Assembly: GCA_963741135.1 (NCBI GenBank)
Contig: CAVUHC010000008.1
Span: 1,674,001 to 1,738,000 of the forward strand
Source of the DNA: Gp6-AA40 sp963741135
GTDB taxonomy: Bacteria > Acidobacteriota > Vicinamibacteria > Vicinamibacterales > UBA2999
Direction of reading: 5' to 3'
DNA: 64,000 nucleotides
The first letter of the stretch is position 1. The number at the start of each line of letters is the position of its first letter. The notes under the pieces were generated by a model that had not been told where the DNA came from, ran no database searches, and saw only the letters and a program-made list of their open reading frames with translations. A program made the translations under genes and the position numbers. Of this stretch, positions 1-12,400 are shown in pieces.

Positions 1-1
1 A

Positions 2-784
2 GCTTGGAAAGCCAAGAGCGAAGTCGCCGACCTCCGCGCTACTCATCAGACCCTTGAAACCGAGAACGCGAGCTACCGCACGGCAACTGAGGAGCTCTCG
101 GGCCAGATCTCATCACTTGAATCGGCAATTCAGGATATCGGCGCGCGTTCCGCGCTTGACGCCAATCTCGCCCGGACGATGGATAAGCTCCCCGCACTCG
201 TGAAAGCGCGCGCGATGGGTGGCAGCACAGAGGCCGATCGCACTGCGCAGCAAACGCTGTCGGCGATCGGGACGCCCGAAGACACCTTCGGCCTGATCCG
301 CACGCTGCTGGAAGGGCTCGAATCGCGTCTCCATGTCGTTCGCCGCGTTGTTGATCGCCGCAATGCGCTTGCGGCCGCGACGCCCTCGATTTGGCCGGCG
401 CAAGGGTGGCTCTCGTCAACGATGGGGCACCGCGTCAATCCGATCAACGGGGGTGACGATTTCCACGCCGGTCTGGATATCGCGGCCGACCGCGGCCAGC
501 CCGTTTACGCGACCGCGGCCGGCACGGTGAAGCAAATCGGCTATCAAGGCGGCTACGGCAATCTCATCGTGCTCGACCACGGCTTCGGCCTCGAGACGCG
601 GTACGGTCACCTGCTCAACTACGCCGTGAAGACCGGTGCCAAGGTGAAGCGGGGTGACGTTATCGGTCACGTCGGCAGCACGGGCCGGTCGACCGGCTAC
701 CACCTCCACTACGAGGTGCTCGCCAACGGCAAGCTCCTCAATCCCCTTAAGCTCCTTTCGCAGCAGAAACCCCGCGCCGAATAG
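2..784 (+). CDS. M23 family metallopeptidase (murein hydrolase-like), 5' end outside window
   Basis: The frame is open from the first bases of the window, so the gene starts upstream; a Met codon at 179 is internal. The visible N-terminal part is charged and heptad-like (coiled coil), as in EnvC/NlpD-type proteins. The C-terminal ~110 residues form the M23 zinc peptidase fold: HAGLDIAA supplies the first His and Asp ligands, the glycine-rich strand YGNLIVLDHG and YGHL follow, and HLHYEV closes the site. By family knowledge such proteins cleave, or help others cleave, peptidoglycan cross-links in the periplasm. It ends 203 bases before secA on the same strand. The family call is secure. Whether it is catalytic or an amidase activator cannot be settled without the N-terminus. 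Confidence 0.88.
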   Translation, partial: AWKAKSEVADLRATHQTLETENASYRTATEELSGQISSLESAIQDIGARSALDANLARTMDKLPALVKARAMGGSTEADRTAQQTLSAIGTPEDTFGLIRTLLEGLESRLHVVRRVVDRRNALAAATPSIWPAQGWLSSTMGHRVNPINGGDDFHAGLDIAADRGQPVYATAAGTVKQIGYQGGYGNLIVLDHGFGLETRYGHLLNYAVKTGAKVKRGDVIGHVGSTGRSTGYHLHYEVLANGKLLNPLKLLSQQKPRAE

Positions 785-863
785 CGCCGGCCCCGGCTGG
801 GCGGCAAAACCGCCTTGGGCCTGCAGCGGGACCCTCTTAATCCTTAATCCTGCGGCCGAGTCC

Positions 864-917
864 TGCGGCGCGGACCTTCTGCCCTGCGGCGCGGACCTTC
901 AATGCGGCGCGGACCTT
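864..917 (+). repeat. Three spaced copies of a 15-base GC-rich repeat before secA
   Basis: The 15-mer tgcggcgcggacctt occurs at 864-878, 885-899 and 903-917. The last copy runs into the hairpin at 908-928. The motif shares the gcggacc core with the palindromes between secA and guaB, so it probably belongs to the same extragenic repeat family. Confidence 0.6.
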
Positions 918-928
918 TTAGGTCCGCG
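908..928 (+). terminator. Terminator-like hairpin between the M23 gene and secA
   Basis: A perfect 9-bp stem, CGCGGACCT with AGGTCCGCG, closes a three-T loop. The downstream bases (taccgttttcctttaaa) are T-rich but not a clean U-tract. It could end the M23 transcript. It could equally be a repetitive extragenic palindrome with no termination role. Confidence 0.4.
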
Positions 929-987
929 TACCGTTTTCCTTTAAACTAGGTTGATACCCGTCGTCTAGACGCGCACTCCTTTACGCA

Positions 988-3912
<2,925 letters not shown>

Positions 3913-3964
3913 TGGACAGGCGGACCTGCCAGCCTTCGCGCTCCGCGCTTCGGCGGCCCGCCGG

Positions 3965-4096
3965 GGCGGACCGCGAAAGCGGTCCGCCTAACCAGCACTG
4001 GCTCGTCGGGTCGCAATGCGACCCGACCTTGGCGAAGGCGGGAAGGTCCGCCTCTACGACCTCATGAGACAGCCGCAGAGGTGGGTCTGTAGACCC
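3965..4096. repeat. Cluster of three intergenic palindromes between secA and guaB
   Basis: Three inverted repeats stand in 130 bases. At 3965-3988 a 10-bp stem (GGCGGACCGC) closes a GAAA loop. At 4005-4027 there is a near-complete 11-bp palindrome (GTCGGGTCGCA arm). At 4083-4096 GGGTCT pairs with AGACCC. The cores GGCGGACC and GGGTC recur at other places in the window. The first hairpin, just after secA, may end transcription. The set looks like repetitive extragenic palindromes. Confidence 0.55.
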
Positions 4097-4110
4097 GCCT
4101 AGAGGATCCG

Positions 4111-5634
4111 ATGGAATTGAAAGCCGGCTCGCTGACCCTCCTCCCCACTGACACCTCCCTCACCACCGCGTTGACGTTTGACGACGTCCTGCTGGTGCCG
4201 CAGCACTCGACGGTGCTGCCGACGCAGGTGGATGTCTCGACGAGGCTGACGCGCAATATCAGGCTGAATGTGCCGCTCCTCAGCGCGGCGATGGACACGG
4301 TGACCGAGTCGAGCCTCGCCATCGCAATGGCGCAGCATGGCGGCCTTGGCGTCATCCACAAGAATCTGTCGATCGAGGAGCAGGCGTCGGAAGTAGATCG
4401 GGTGAAGCGGTCCGAGAGCGGAATGATCGTCAACCCGATCACCCTCGGTCCGAGCAATCGCATTCACGAAGCGCTCGACCTGATGAAGAAGTACCGGATC
4501 TCCGGCGTGCCGATAACAGATGACGCCAGCAAGGAAGGCCGGCTGGTCGGCATCCTCACCAACCGGGACCTGCGCTTCGAGACGAACGTGAGCCGCGCGA
4601 TTGACGAGGTGATGACGAAGGACCCGTTGTTCACCGTGCCGGTCGGAACGACGCTGGACGAGGCGCGCGAGATTCTCCACCATCACAAAGTCGAAAAACT
4701 GCTCGTCGTCGATCGCGACTTCCGCCTCAAGGGACTGATTACCGTCAAGGACATCCAGAAAGCGGTGAAGTATCCGCTCGCGTGCAAGGATGCGCTCGGC
4801 CGGCTGCGGTGCGGTGCGGCGATCGGTGTCAGCAAGGACGCCTTCGAACGCGCCCAGGCGCTCGTGGCCGCGGGTGTCGATGTGCTCGTGGTCGATACGG
4901 CCCACGGACACTCGCAGGGCGTGATCGACATGGTCGCGCGGGTCCGGCGCGAGTTTCCACACACGGACCTCGTCGCGGGGAACGTCGCGACCCCCGAGGC
5001 AACCGAGGCGCTCATCGACGCGGGCGTCGATGCGGTGAAGGTCGGAATCGGCGGCGGCTCGATCTGCACGACGCGCGTGGTGGCCGGTATCGGCGTGCCG
5101 ATGATCAGCTCGATCATGGACTGCGCGCGCGTCGCATCTGCGCGAAACGTCCCGATCATCGCCGACGGCGGCATCCGCTATTCGGGCGACGTCGTGAAGG
5201 CGCTTGCCGTCGGCGCCAGCTGCACGATGATCGGGAACCTGTTTGCCGGCACCGACGAGAGCCCGGGTGAGCTCATCCTGTTCCAGGGACGCAGCTACAA
5301 GGAATACCGCGGCATGGGATCGATTGGCGCCATGCGCCGCGGCAGCCGCGACCGCTACTTCCAGGACGAATTCGATCTCGAGGGCGGACGCGCGGCCGAC
5401 AAGCTCGTGCCCGAAGGCATCGAAGGGCGCGTCGCGCACAAGGGCAGCGTCGCCGCCATGATTCACCAGCTCGTCGGCGGATTACGCGCGGGCATGGGCT
5501 ACTGCGGCAGCGCGACGATTCCAGAGTTGCAGCGGAAGGCAAAGCTGATTCGCATCACGGCGGCCGGCGCACGCGAGAGCCACGTGCACGACGTGCAGAT
5601 CACGAAGGAAGCGCCCAACTATCGGATGGAATAG
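4111..5634 (+). CDS. guaB: Inosine-5'-monophosphate dehydrogenase
   Basis: The 507-residue product oxidises IMP to XMP with NAD, the committed step to GMP, in the cytoplasm. The start is typical (ALTFDDVLLVPQHS). A CBS-domain pair occupies about residues 100-215. The catalytic loop reads GGGSICTTRVV with the active-site Cys near 319. The phosphate loop (IADGGIRYSGD) and the flap with MGSIGAM and RYFQ are present. Length is normal and no residue is missing. An AGAGGA sequence lies four bases before the ATG. Its 3' end overlaps the convergent tsaE by 35 bases. Confidence 0.98.
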   Translation: MELKAGSLTLLPTDTSLTTALTFDDVLLVPQHSTVLPTQVDVSTRLTRNIRLNVPLLSAAMDTVTESSLAIAMAQHGGLGVIHKNLSIEEQASEVDRVKRSESGMIVNPITLGPSNRIHEALDLMKKYRISGVPITDDASKEGRLVGILTNRDLRFETNVSRAIDEVMTKDPLFTVPVGTTLDEAREILHHHKVEKLLVVDRDFRLKGLITVKDIQKAVKYPLACKDALGRLRCGAAIGVSKDAFERAQALVAAGVDVLVVDTAHGHSQGVIDMVARVRREFPHTDLVAGNVATPEATEALIDAGVDAVKVGIGGGSICTTRVVAGIGVPMISSIMDCARVASARNVPIIADGGIRYSGDVVKALAVGASCTMIGNLFAGTDESPGELILFQGRSYKEYRGMGSIGAMRRGSRDRYFQDEFDLEGGRAADKLVPEGIEGRVAHKGSVAAMIHQLVGGLRAGMGYCGSATIPELQRKAKLIRITAAGARESHVHDVQITKEAPNYRME

Positions 5635-6066
5635 TTGGTGTTAGTAGTTGGGTCGGCTTCGAGCTCGTAATCCGCCGACGACGCGAGTCGTCAACAACCT
5701 CGAACGTCACGCGCCGCGCACCCGGCATGTCATGCGTGAGGCGATCGGGCCACTCGATCGCCAGCACGCCGTCCTGAACGCCAATTTCCTCCAGCCCCAG
5801 GTCGTCGGTGGCGGTGTTTTCCAGACGATAGAGATCGGCGTGGTACAGCGTGAGCCGCCCGCCGCGATATTCGTGGACCAGCGTGAACGTGGGGCTGCTC
5901 ACCTCGCCGGGATCGATTCCCAGGCCCTCCGCGAGTCCGCGCACGAACGTCGTCTTCCCCGCTCCGAGATCCCCTGACAGCAACAACACGTCGCCCGCAT
6001 TCAACGTCGCGGCGAGCTCCGTGCAATGCGCTGCGTTTCGTCTTCGGAGCGGGTGATGCTGGTCAC
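5600..6066 (-). CDS. tsaE: tRNA threonylcarbamoyladenosine biosynthesis ATPase TsaE, frame broken once
   Basis: TsaE is the small ATPase that cycles the TsaB-TsaD complex making t6A on ANN-decoding tRNAs. The P-loop GDLGAGKTTFVRGL, SSPTFTLV and HADLYRL with EIGVQDGVLAIEWPDR are all present. Reading begins at a GTG at 6066 (SITRSEDETQRIAR). It then needs a one-base shift near 6022 to continue as ELAATLNAGDVLLLSG. The main frame alone would start at a TTG at 6004, losing the conserved first helix. tsaE is essential in most bacteria, so a sequencing or assembly indel is more likely than a dead gene. Convergent with guaB. Confidence 0.85.
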
Positions 6067-6189
6067 GACATCTGCTCAGCGGCGCGAACCCTACCGACTT
6101 CGCGACGGACCGAGACCATCGTAAGGCTCGGCCTCCGTCAACTGATCAGTAGTCCGCCTTCTCGCGGATTGGTGAGCCGATTCAGCGCG

Positions 6190-7721
6190 TCACCGAGGCA
6201 GCGCGATGACGTCGGTGGCCGTCATCGCGACCTGGCCTTCCTCCGCTTCCGCCAGATCACCCGCTGCGCCGTGGAGGAACACCGCGAGGCGGCAGGCGGC
6301 CTCGGCGTCGAGCAGCTGCGCGAGCCAGGCGGCGATCATGCCGGTCAGGACGTCGCCCGTGCCGCCGGTCGCCATTCCCGGCGTTGCCGGTCGGATTGAT
6401 GAAGACGTGGCCGTCGGGCGTCGCGATGATCGTCCGGTGCCCCTTGAGCACGACGTACACCCGATGCGTGGTCGCGAAGTCGCTGGCGACGTCGATGCGG
6501 TTCGCCTGCACCTCCTCGACTGACGATCCAATCAGCCGCGCCATCTCTCCCGGATGCGGCGTGATGATGACGTCGCGCTCTTCCCTGCCCACCAGGCGGC
6601 CGGGATCGTCCGCGAGCACGGTGATGGCGTCGGCATCGAGCACGAGCGGCACGGTCGGCGCGATCGAGCAGCGCACGGACGAACTCCGCCACGCCGGGGC
6701 CGCGTCCGAGCCCGGGCCCGCACGCGATCACGTCGTGGCGCAGCTCGAGCACCCGATCGAGCGCGCTCGGGCGCGACGATGCCGTCCGGCGATTCCGGCA
6801 AGCGGCTCGGTCATGAACTCCGGCGCCATCGACGCAACGATCGGCAGCGACGATGCCGGCGTGGCCACGGTGACGAGCCCGGCGCCCGATCGCAGCGCGC
6901 CCATCGCGGCCAGGTGCGCGGCGCCGGTCTTGCCGCGCGACCCCGCGACGATGGTGACGCGGCCGAAGTCGCCCTTGTGCGAGTCGGCCGCGCGCGGCTC
7001 GACGACGTCGCGCAGCTGTTCGGGCGTCAGCAGCTCGATGTGCTGGCCCTCGACACCGTCGATCACCTCGTGCGGGATCCCGATGTCGGCAATGACGACG
7101 TCGCCGGCGTGCGCCTCGCCCGGCGGCAGCACGAGCGGCAGCTTCGGCGCGGCGAGCGTCACGGTCATCGACGCGTCGATGCAGTCTCCGATCAGGTGCG
7201 GCGTATCAGCCGACAGCCCGCTCGGCAGGTCGATCGACACGATCGGGATCGACGGCGGCGTTGACGTCGGCGACGACCGTTTCCATCATGCCGCCGAGCG
7301 CCGACTTCAGTCCGGTGCCGAAGATGGCGTCGACGATGAGCGTGCACTGGGAGATCTCGGAGAAATGCAGCTCCCAGCTCTGCTCGTCGCTGATCTCGAC
7401 GACCGTGACGCCGAGCCGGCCGAGAATCTCGAGATTCATCCTCGCGTCGCCACGCACGTCGGCAGCGGCGCCGATGACGAAGACCGCGGCGTCGATGCCG
7501 CGCTGAAGCAGCGTCCGCGCGACCACGAAGCCGTCGCCGCCGTTGTTGCCGCGGCCGCACAGGACGGCGACGCGCCCGTTCAGCCGCGATTCGTACGCCG
7601 CCTCCATCGCCGCCACCACCTGGCGGCCGGCGTTCTCCATCAGGACGAGCGACGGGATGCCAATGTCTTCGATCGTGAAGCGGTCGGCCTCGCGCATCTG
7701 CGCGGCGTTGAGGATTCGCAT
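6190..7721 (-). CDS. nnr: Bifunctional NAD(P)H-hydrate epimerase / ADP-dependent dehydratase Nnr, frame broken several times
   Basis: The N-terminal epimerase domain starts at ATG 7721 (MRILNAAQMREADRF) and has CGRGNNGGDGFVVAR and VDAIFGTGL. The C-terminal dehydratase domain has KGDFGRVTIVAGS, GALRSGAGLVTVA, CGPGLGR, ITPHPGEMARL, LKGHRTIIATP and GGTGDVLTGMIAAWLAQ. Together they repair the damaged cofactors NADHX and NADPHX. Continuous homology needs frame changes near 7245, 6790, 6660 and 6380, each one base. Domain order and length (about 510 residues) match the usual fused Nnr. The clean continuation across frames argues for sequence errors rather than decay. The next gene, on the plus strand, is divergent. 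Confidence 0.85.
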
Positions 7722-7823
7722 CAGAGAGCGGAACACGGCGGCAGTCGGTGGGTTGCGCGAAGTGTACTACAGCGTAGCTGATCGAGGCTGCCGACTGTCC
7801 TGCGGCTACTGCTGCTGCCTACT

Positions 7824-8693
7824 ATGTCAGCGACGGTCAACGTGAACGGACGCATCACCGGCGAGCGCGACGCGGTGATCTCGGTCTTCGATCATGGCTT
7901 CCTCTACGGCGAGGGCATCTACGAGACGATGCGCACGTACCACGGCGCGCCGTTTCTCTACGACCGCCACATGCGGCGCCTGCGCCGACTCGGCGAGGAT
8001 GATCGAGCTCGCCGCTGCCGTTCACCGACGATGAGCTGGCCGCGCAGATCCGGGACACGCTGGCGACCGCGACGATCGACGGCGAGGCCTACATCCGCGT
8101 GCTGGTCACGCGCGGCATCGGCGATCTCACCTACGATCCTGAAGGCCACTCCCGACCCGTCGATCGTCATCATCGTCAAACCGCAGATCGATCCGCCGCC
8201 TGACGTCTACGAGAACGGCGTGCGCGTCGTCATCGTCGACGTCGTGCGCAATCATCCCGAGCTCGGTCAACCCGATGATCAAGAGCAACAACCTGATGAA
8301 CAGCGCGCTGGCGATGCAGGAGGCGCTGCGCAGCGGCGCGTTCGAAGGGGTCATGCGGAACTATCGCGGCGAGCTGACCGAGTGCACGACGTCGAACCTG
8401 TTCATCGTCAAGAACGGGGTGGCGCTGACGCCGCCGCTCGACGCGGGGCTGCTGCCCGGCATCACGCGCGAGTTCCTGTTCGAGGTCGGGCAAGCAGATC
8501 GGCGTGGACGTGCGCGAGCAGACGCTGCGCGACGACGATCTATTCGGCGCCGACGAAGCGTTCCTCACCAGCACGACGCGCGAGGCTGGTGCCGATCGTC
8601 ACGGTCAACGACCGCACGATCGGCACCGGCAAGCCGGGACCGGTGACCGGGAAGCTGCTGGAAGGATTCAGGCGCGCGGCCGACGCGAGCTGA
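7824..8693 (+). CDS. Class IV PLP aminotransferase (IlvE/Dat/PabC family), frame broken about five times
   Basis: The start (FDHGFLYGEGIYETMRTY), the middle (VNPMIKSNNLMNSALAMQEA) and the end (GITREFLFEV, DEAFLTSTTRE, GPVTGKLLEGF) are those of fold-type IV PLP enzymes. The Lys in MIKSNN matches the Schiff-base lysine of D-amino acid aminotransferase-like members. By family it could be a branched-chain or D-amino acid aminotransferase or 4-amino-4-deoxychorismate lyase; sequence alone does not decide. The protein is followed only by changing frame near 8000, 8140, 8265, 8490 and 8585. A diverged copy of its 3' third lies at 9517-9784. It could be a true pseudogene or an indel-rich consensus. 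Confidence 0.75.
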   Translation: MSATVNVNGRITGERDAVISVFDHGFLYGEGIYETMRTYHGAPFLYDRHMRRLRRLGEDDRARRCRSPTMSWPRRSGTRWRPRRSTARPTSACWSRAASAISPTILKATPDPSIVIIVKPQIDPPPDVYENGVRVVIVDVVRNHPELGQPDDQEQQPDEQRAGDAGGAAQRRVRRGHAELSRRADRVHDVEPVHRQERGGADAAARRGAAARHHARVPVRGRASRSAWTCASRRCATTIYSAPTKRSSPARRARLVPIVTVNDRTIGTGKPGPVTGKLLEGFRRAADAS

Positions 8694-8740
8694 CACCGGC
8701 CGGTCTGCACTCGCGTCACACGAGACTGAGCGGACGTGGT

Positions 8741-9318
8741 TCACGCTCGCCGAAGCACGCACCAGTGACCCTCGCCTGCCCGGCTCGACGTGCCCGTCCA
8801 CTCGCCCGGCAGTCGCGCGACAAGATCATCGACCGAGAGATAGATAGGCGTCTGCTCGCCGCTGCTGTTGACCCACACCAGAAGCGCCTTCTGGTGAGAG
8901 AACGCGTTCGACTTCGGCGGGAAACAGGAAGGCGTTGATCAGCACGATTGCCGCCGCCGATGAATCGCCTACCGGCAGCCTGGCACCGTCGGCTTGAACC
9001 CGATGGGCGGGCCCGGTCGGCGCCAATTTCAACATGGCCAGTGAGAGGTCGATGGCCACAACCGTCGCAAAGCGTTCCGCGAGCAGATTCGAATAGGTGC
9101 CGATGCCGCTGCCAACCTCCACGACCATGCCGACGGGCGCGTCAATGGCGCCGAGCCCGCGCAACGAGTGCGTCCGTCACGACGGCCGTGCGCTGCGGAG
9201 AGGTTCGCGTGTGCCACTCACCCGCGAGGCCATCGAAGTAGCCCTCGACTTGGTGGCGCAGTTCGCGGGTCCAACCACCGGCATGGAGCCCGGCCGCTCG
9301 CCGTGTGGCTATGCGCAT
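8741..9318 (-). CDS. Class I SAM-dependent methyltransferase, frame broken twice
   Basis: From ATG 9318 the product runs through YFDGLAGEWHTR. After a one-base shift near 9165 it continues with VVEVGSGIGTYSNLLAERF (SAM-binding motif I), VVAIDLSLAMLKLAP (acidic motif II) and LINAFLFPAEVERVL. A second shift near 8885 leads to the ending LVWVNSSGEQTPIYLSVDDL and GHWCVLRR. About 190 residues, small for the family but complete. The substrate is not visible. It lies between the aminotransferase gene and a partial copy of that gene's 3' end. Confidence 0.7.
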
Positions 9319-9516
9319 CGGGTGATCCGGGCCACCCGCACCGGAGGACCGATGACCTTCGAGCGCTAACGGAGGCAAGTATTGAATCGCCAATTTCCTT
9401 CGCAGCGTCACTCTGAAACGCCCAAGCATCGCCATTGGTGCTGGCCGGCCGTGCGAAGGAGACCCGGTTCGACCCCCAGCGTCAGCGTGTGTCCGAGCGA
9501 AAGCCGCGGGAGGGTG

Positions 9517-9784
9517 GCGCTGACCCCGCCACTCGACTCGGGGCTGCTGCCTGGCATCACGCGCGACTTCCTGTTCGATGTCGGAAAGCAATCGGCGTGA
9601 CGTGCGTGAGGAGACGCGGCGCGACGACGATCTATTCGGCGCCGACGAAGCGTTCCTCACCAGCACGACGCGCGAGGCGGTCCCGATCGTCACGGTCGAC
9701 GACCGCACGATCGGCACCGACAAGCCCGGCCCGGCGACCTGGAAGCTGCTGACCGCCTCCCGCAGCCAAGCCGAGACGAGCTAG
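9517..9784 (+). pseudogene. Partial duplicate of the aminotransferase 3' end
   Basis: This stretch repeats 8416-8693 with scattered substitutions and a few indels. It keeps the segments for VALTPPLDSGLLPGITRDF and DDDLFGADEAFLTSTTRE and ends at its own TAG. No 5' part of the gene is present and the frame shifts near 9590, so it cannot make an enzyme. The opposite strand of this copy is read as the tail of the adjacent sensor kinase. Confidence 0.75.
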
Positions 9785-10783
9785 CGGAAGGTGAAGCTCA
9801 ATCAGCGTGCCGCCATCCTCCGGCGCGAGACAGGCGATCGTCCCGCCGTGTCGCTTCACGATCTCGGCGCTGATGAAGAGGCCGAGACCGGTACCGGGAA
9901 TCGCGCCGACGGTGTGTGCGCGGAACCCCCGCTCGAAGACGTGCGAACGCGCCTCCGCGGGAATGCCGATTCCGTGATCGCGGATCGCCATGCGCGCCCC
10001 GGCCGACGACGTCCGTATCTCGATTTCGATGGGTCCGCCGTCAGGCGAGTATTTGATCGCGTTCCCAATCAGGTTCTGAAGGACACGCTGAATACGCCGT
10101 TCGTCGTAGTCGGCGAGAACCGGGCCGGGCGGTGCTGAATACCGAAAAGTATGATTGTGCGCCAGCGCTTCCATCTGGTCGATTGCGGCTTCGGCGGTGC
10201 GCCGGAGGTCGCCGCGCCGGAGATCGAGCTCGACCTGGTTGCCATCCAACGAGTGCAGGTCGGACAGCGCATCGATCAGGTGCGTCGCCTGCTGCGCGGC
10301 CGAATCGATCCGCCTGAATAGCCTCCTCGCGTCCCCGTTCGTCACGCCATCGGCCATCCCGCGACGAACCGATCCTACGATGACGGAGAGTGGATTCCTC
10401 ACGTCATGGGAGATCGAGGCGAGGATCGCATCCCGTTCGGTCCGCAGTTGACGCTCGCGATCCGCCAGACGCTCGGCCTCGAGCTGCTGTGTGCGTTTCC
10501 TGGCCACGAGCCATCCAACGACACTGGCGACGATTGCGAAAACGGTGAGATCCTTCCACTGTTCGGGCGGAGGCAGCCGGCCCGTCAACAGGATGTCGTC
10601 GCCGGCCACGGCCGTGATCGCGGCGGCCAGGGCGGGACCGGTTCCAGAGGTAAGGGCAATGGATACGACAAGGAGCACGGCAAACATCACGTAGACGTTG
10701 TCGCGTGTCCCATAACTGGCGGCGAGGACCGCGAGAGTTGCCCCAGCAAGCACGCTCGCGACGTACGAAACGATAACGCGCAC
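9632..10783 (-). CDS. Sensor histidine kinase with KdpD-like membrane domain
   Basis: Residues 1-95 form about four membrane spans resembling the DUF4118 domain of KdpD. A short coiled linker follows, then HisKA with ASISHDVRNPLS (phospho-acceptor His near 126). The ATPase has NLIGNAIKYSPDG (N box), DHGIGIP (G1) and GTGLGLFIS (G2). It lacks the N-terminal KdpD and Usp domains of true KdpD, and no response regulator lies next to it. The start is a GTG with no clear ribosome binding site. Natural homology ends at about LIELHLPLA near 9790. The last ~48 residues are the antisense of the duplicated aminotransferase fragment, so the native stop seems to have been lost. Confidence 0.85.
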   Translation of the reverse strand: MRVIVSYVASVLAGATLAVLAASYGTRDNVYVMFAVLLVVSIALTSGTGPALAAAITAVAGDDILLTGRLPPPEQWKDLTVFAIVASVVGWLVARKRTQQLEAERLADRERQLRTERDAILASISHDVRNPLSVIVGSVRRGMADGVTNGDARRLFRRIDSAAQQATHLIDALSDLHSLDGNQVELDLRRGDLRRTAEAAIDQMEALAHNHTFRYSAPPGPVLADYDERRIQRVLQNLIGNAIKYSPDGGPIEIEIRTSSAGARMAIRDHGIGIPAEARSHVFERGFRAHTVGAIPGTGLGLFISAEIVKRHGGTIACLAPEDGGTLIELHLPLARLGLAAGGGQQLPGRRAGLVGADRAVVDRDDRDRLARRAGEERFVGAE

Positions 10784-10942
10784 GGGTCAAAGGCCGGGCG
10801 GAGGCATGTCAATCCGCGTCCGGACAACGTTTAGACGACAGCCACGCTGTTAAGGTTCCTGTCAGCCGCCGGCCACAATGATCACGAAGACGGATTGGCC
10901 ACAAAGGTCACAAAGAACATATCGTGGCCGTCGTGGCGCTCG

Positions 10943-12400
10943 TTATGCGAACGCCTCTACCGGAGGACACGAGCAGAAGAGATTCCGGTCGCCGTAGGGG
11001 TTGTCGATTCGTCCGACGCTCGGCCAGAACTTGTTGGCGCGGACGAAAGGTAACGGAAAGGCGGCCTCTTCCCTCGAGTACGGATGGGGCCAGTCGCCTG
11101 CCGCAATGGCTTCGGCGGTATGCGGCGCGTTCTTCAAGAGGTTGTCCTTGCGGTCCGCGCGACCGCTGACCACCGCCTCGATCTCGCGCCGAATCTGAAT
11201 CATCGCGTCGCAGAATCGATCCAGCTCAGCCTTGTCCTCGCTCTCGGTAGGTTCGACCATCAGCGTGCCGGCGACGGGAAACGACACGGTTGGCGCGTGG
11301 AAGCCGAAGTCCATCAACCGCTTCGCGACATCCATCTCCTCGATGCCCGCTGACTTGAACCCACGCAGATCGAAGATCAATTCGTGTGCGACACGTCCGT
11401 TCGCCCGCGCGTACAGCACGGGATAGTGCTGTTCGAGCCGCGCCTTGATGTAGTTCGCGTTGAGGATCGCGTAGCGCGTCGCATCCGTCACACCGGATGC
11501 ACCCAGCATCCGGATGTAGGCGTACGAGATCAGCAGGATGCTCGCGCTGCCCCACGGCGCCGCCGAGACCGCGTGAATCGCGCGCTCGCCGCCGACGCGC
11601 GCGAGCGGATGACCCGGCAGATACGGCGCGAGATGAGCCGCGACGCCAATGGGTCCCATCCCTGGCCCGCCACCGCCGTGCGGAATCGCAAAGGTCTTGT
11701 GAAGATTGAGGTGGCAGACGTCGGCGCCAATCGATGCCGGGCTCGTCAGCCCCACCTGCGCATTCATGTTGGCGCCGTCCATATACACCTGGCCACCGTG
11801 CTCATGGACGATCGCGCAGATCTCCTTGATCTCGTCTTCGAACACGCCATGCGTGGACGGATAGGTGATCATCAGGGACGACAGGCGATCGCGATGCTCC
11901 GCGGCCTTCTTGCGCAAGTCGGCCACGTCCACGTTGCCGTTCGCGGCCGTTGCCACGACGACGACGCGCATGCCCGCCATCGCCGCGCTGGCGGGATTGG
12001 TGCCGTGCGCCGACGCCGGAATCAGCACGACGTCGCGATGCGTGTCGCCCCGGTCGCGGTGATACGCGCGAATCACCATGAGCCCCGCAAACTCACCCTG
12101 GGCGCCGGAGTTTGGCTGCAGCGACACAGCGCTGAAGCCTGTGATCACGGCGAGCGCCTGTTCGAGATCCGCGATGATCTGCGCGTAGCCCTGCGCCTGG
12201 TCCTCCGGGGCGAACGGGTGGATGCGGGAGAAGTGCTCCCACGTGACAGGCAGCATCTCGGTTGCCGCATTGAGCTTCATGGTGCAGGAGCCCAGCGGGA
12301 TCATCGAGGTGTCGAGGCCGATGTCCTTCCGCTCGAGGGCGCGGATGTACCGCATCATCTGAGTTTCGGAGCGATGCGTATTGAAGACGGGATGCGTCAT
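10943..12400 (-). CDS. gcvPB: Glycine dehydrogenase (P-protein), C-terminal half
   Basis: From ATG 12400 (MTHPVFNTHRSE) the product follows the C-terminal half of a long, E. coli-type GcvP: MIPLGSCTMKLNAATEMLP, SLQPNSGAQGEFAGL, SAHGTNPASAAMAGM, the PLP-lysine loop LHKTFAIPHGGGGPGMGP, and GDRNLFCSCPPVEAF at the end. P-protein decarboxylates glycine and passes the aminomethyl group to lipoyl-GcvH. The closest pattern is the fused protein, not the shorter native GcvPB of Bacillus. So this is probably half of a single gene broken by a frame change at about 12420. The ATG overlaps the stop of the upstream half (ATGA), which would allow coupled translation if the split is real. Confidence 0.92.
   Translation of the reverse strand: MTHPVFNTHRSETQMMRYIRALERKDIGLDTSMIPLGSCTMKLNAATEMLPVTWEHFSRIHPFAPEDQAQGYAQIIADLEQALAVITGFSAVSLQPNSGAQGEFAGLMVIRAYHRDRGDTHRDVVLIPASAHGTNPASAAMAGMRVVVVATAANGNVDVADLRKKAAEHRDRLSSLMITYPSTHGVFEDEIKEICAIVHEHGGQVYMDGANMNAQVGLTSPASIGADVCHLNLHKTFAIPHGGGGPGMGPIGVAAHLAPYLPGHPLARVGGERAIHAVSAAPWGSASILLISYAYIRMLGASGVTDATRYAILNANYIKARLEQHYPVLYARANGRVAHELIFDLRGFKSAGIEEMDVAKRLMDFGFHAPTVSFPVAGTLMVEPTESEDKAELDRFCDAMIQIRREIEAVVSGRADRKDNLLKNAPHTAEAIAAGDWPHPYSREEAAFPLPFVRANKFWPSVGRIDNPYGDRNLFCSCPPVEAFA

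Noticed and set aside
4099..5466. 455-residue open frame opposite guaB
   Set aside because: Antisense of an intact, conserved gene; low-complexity product and no ribosome binding site.
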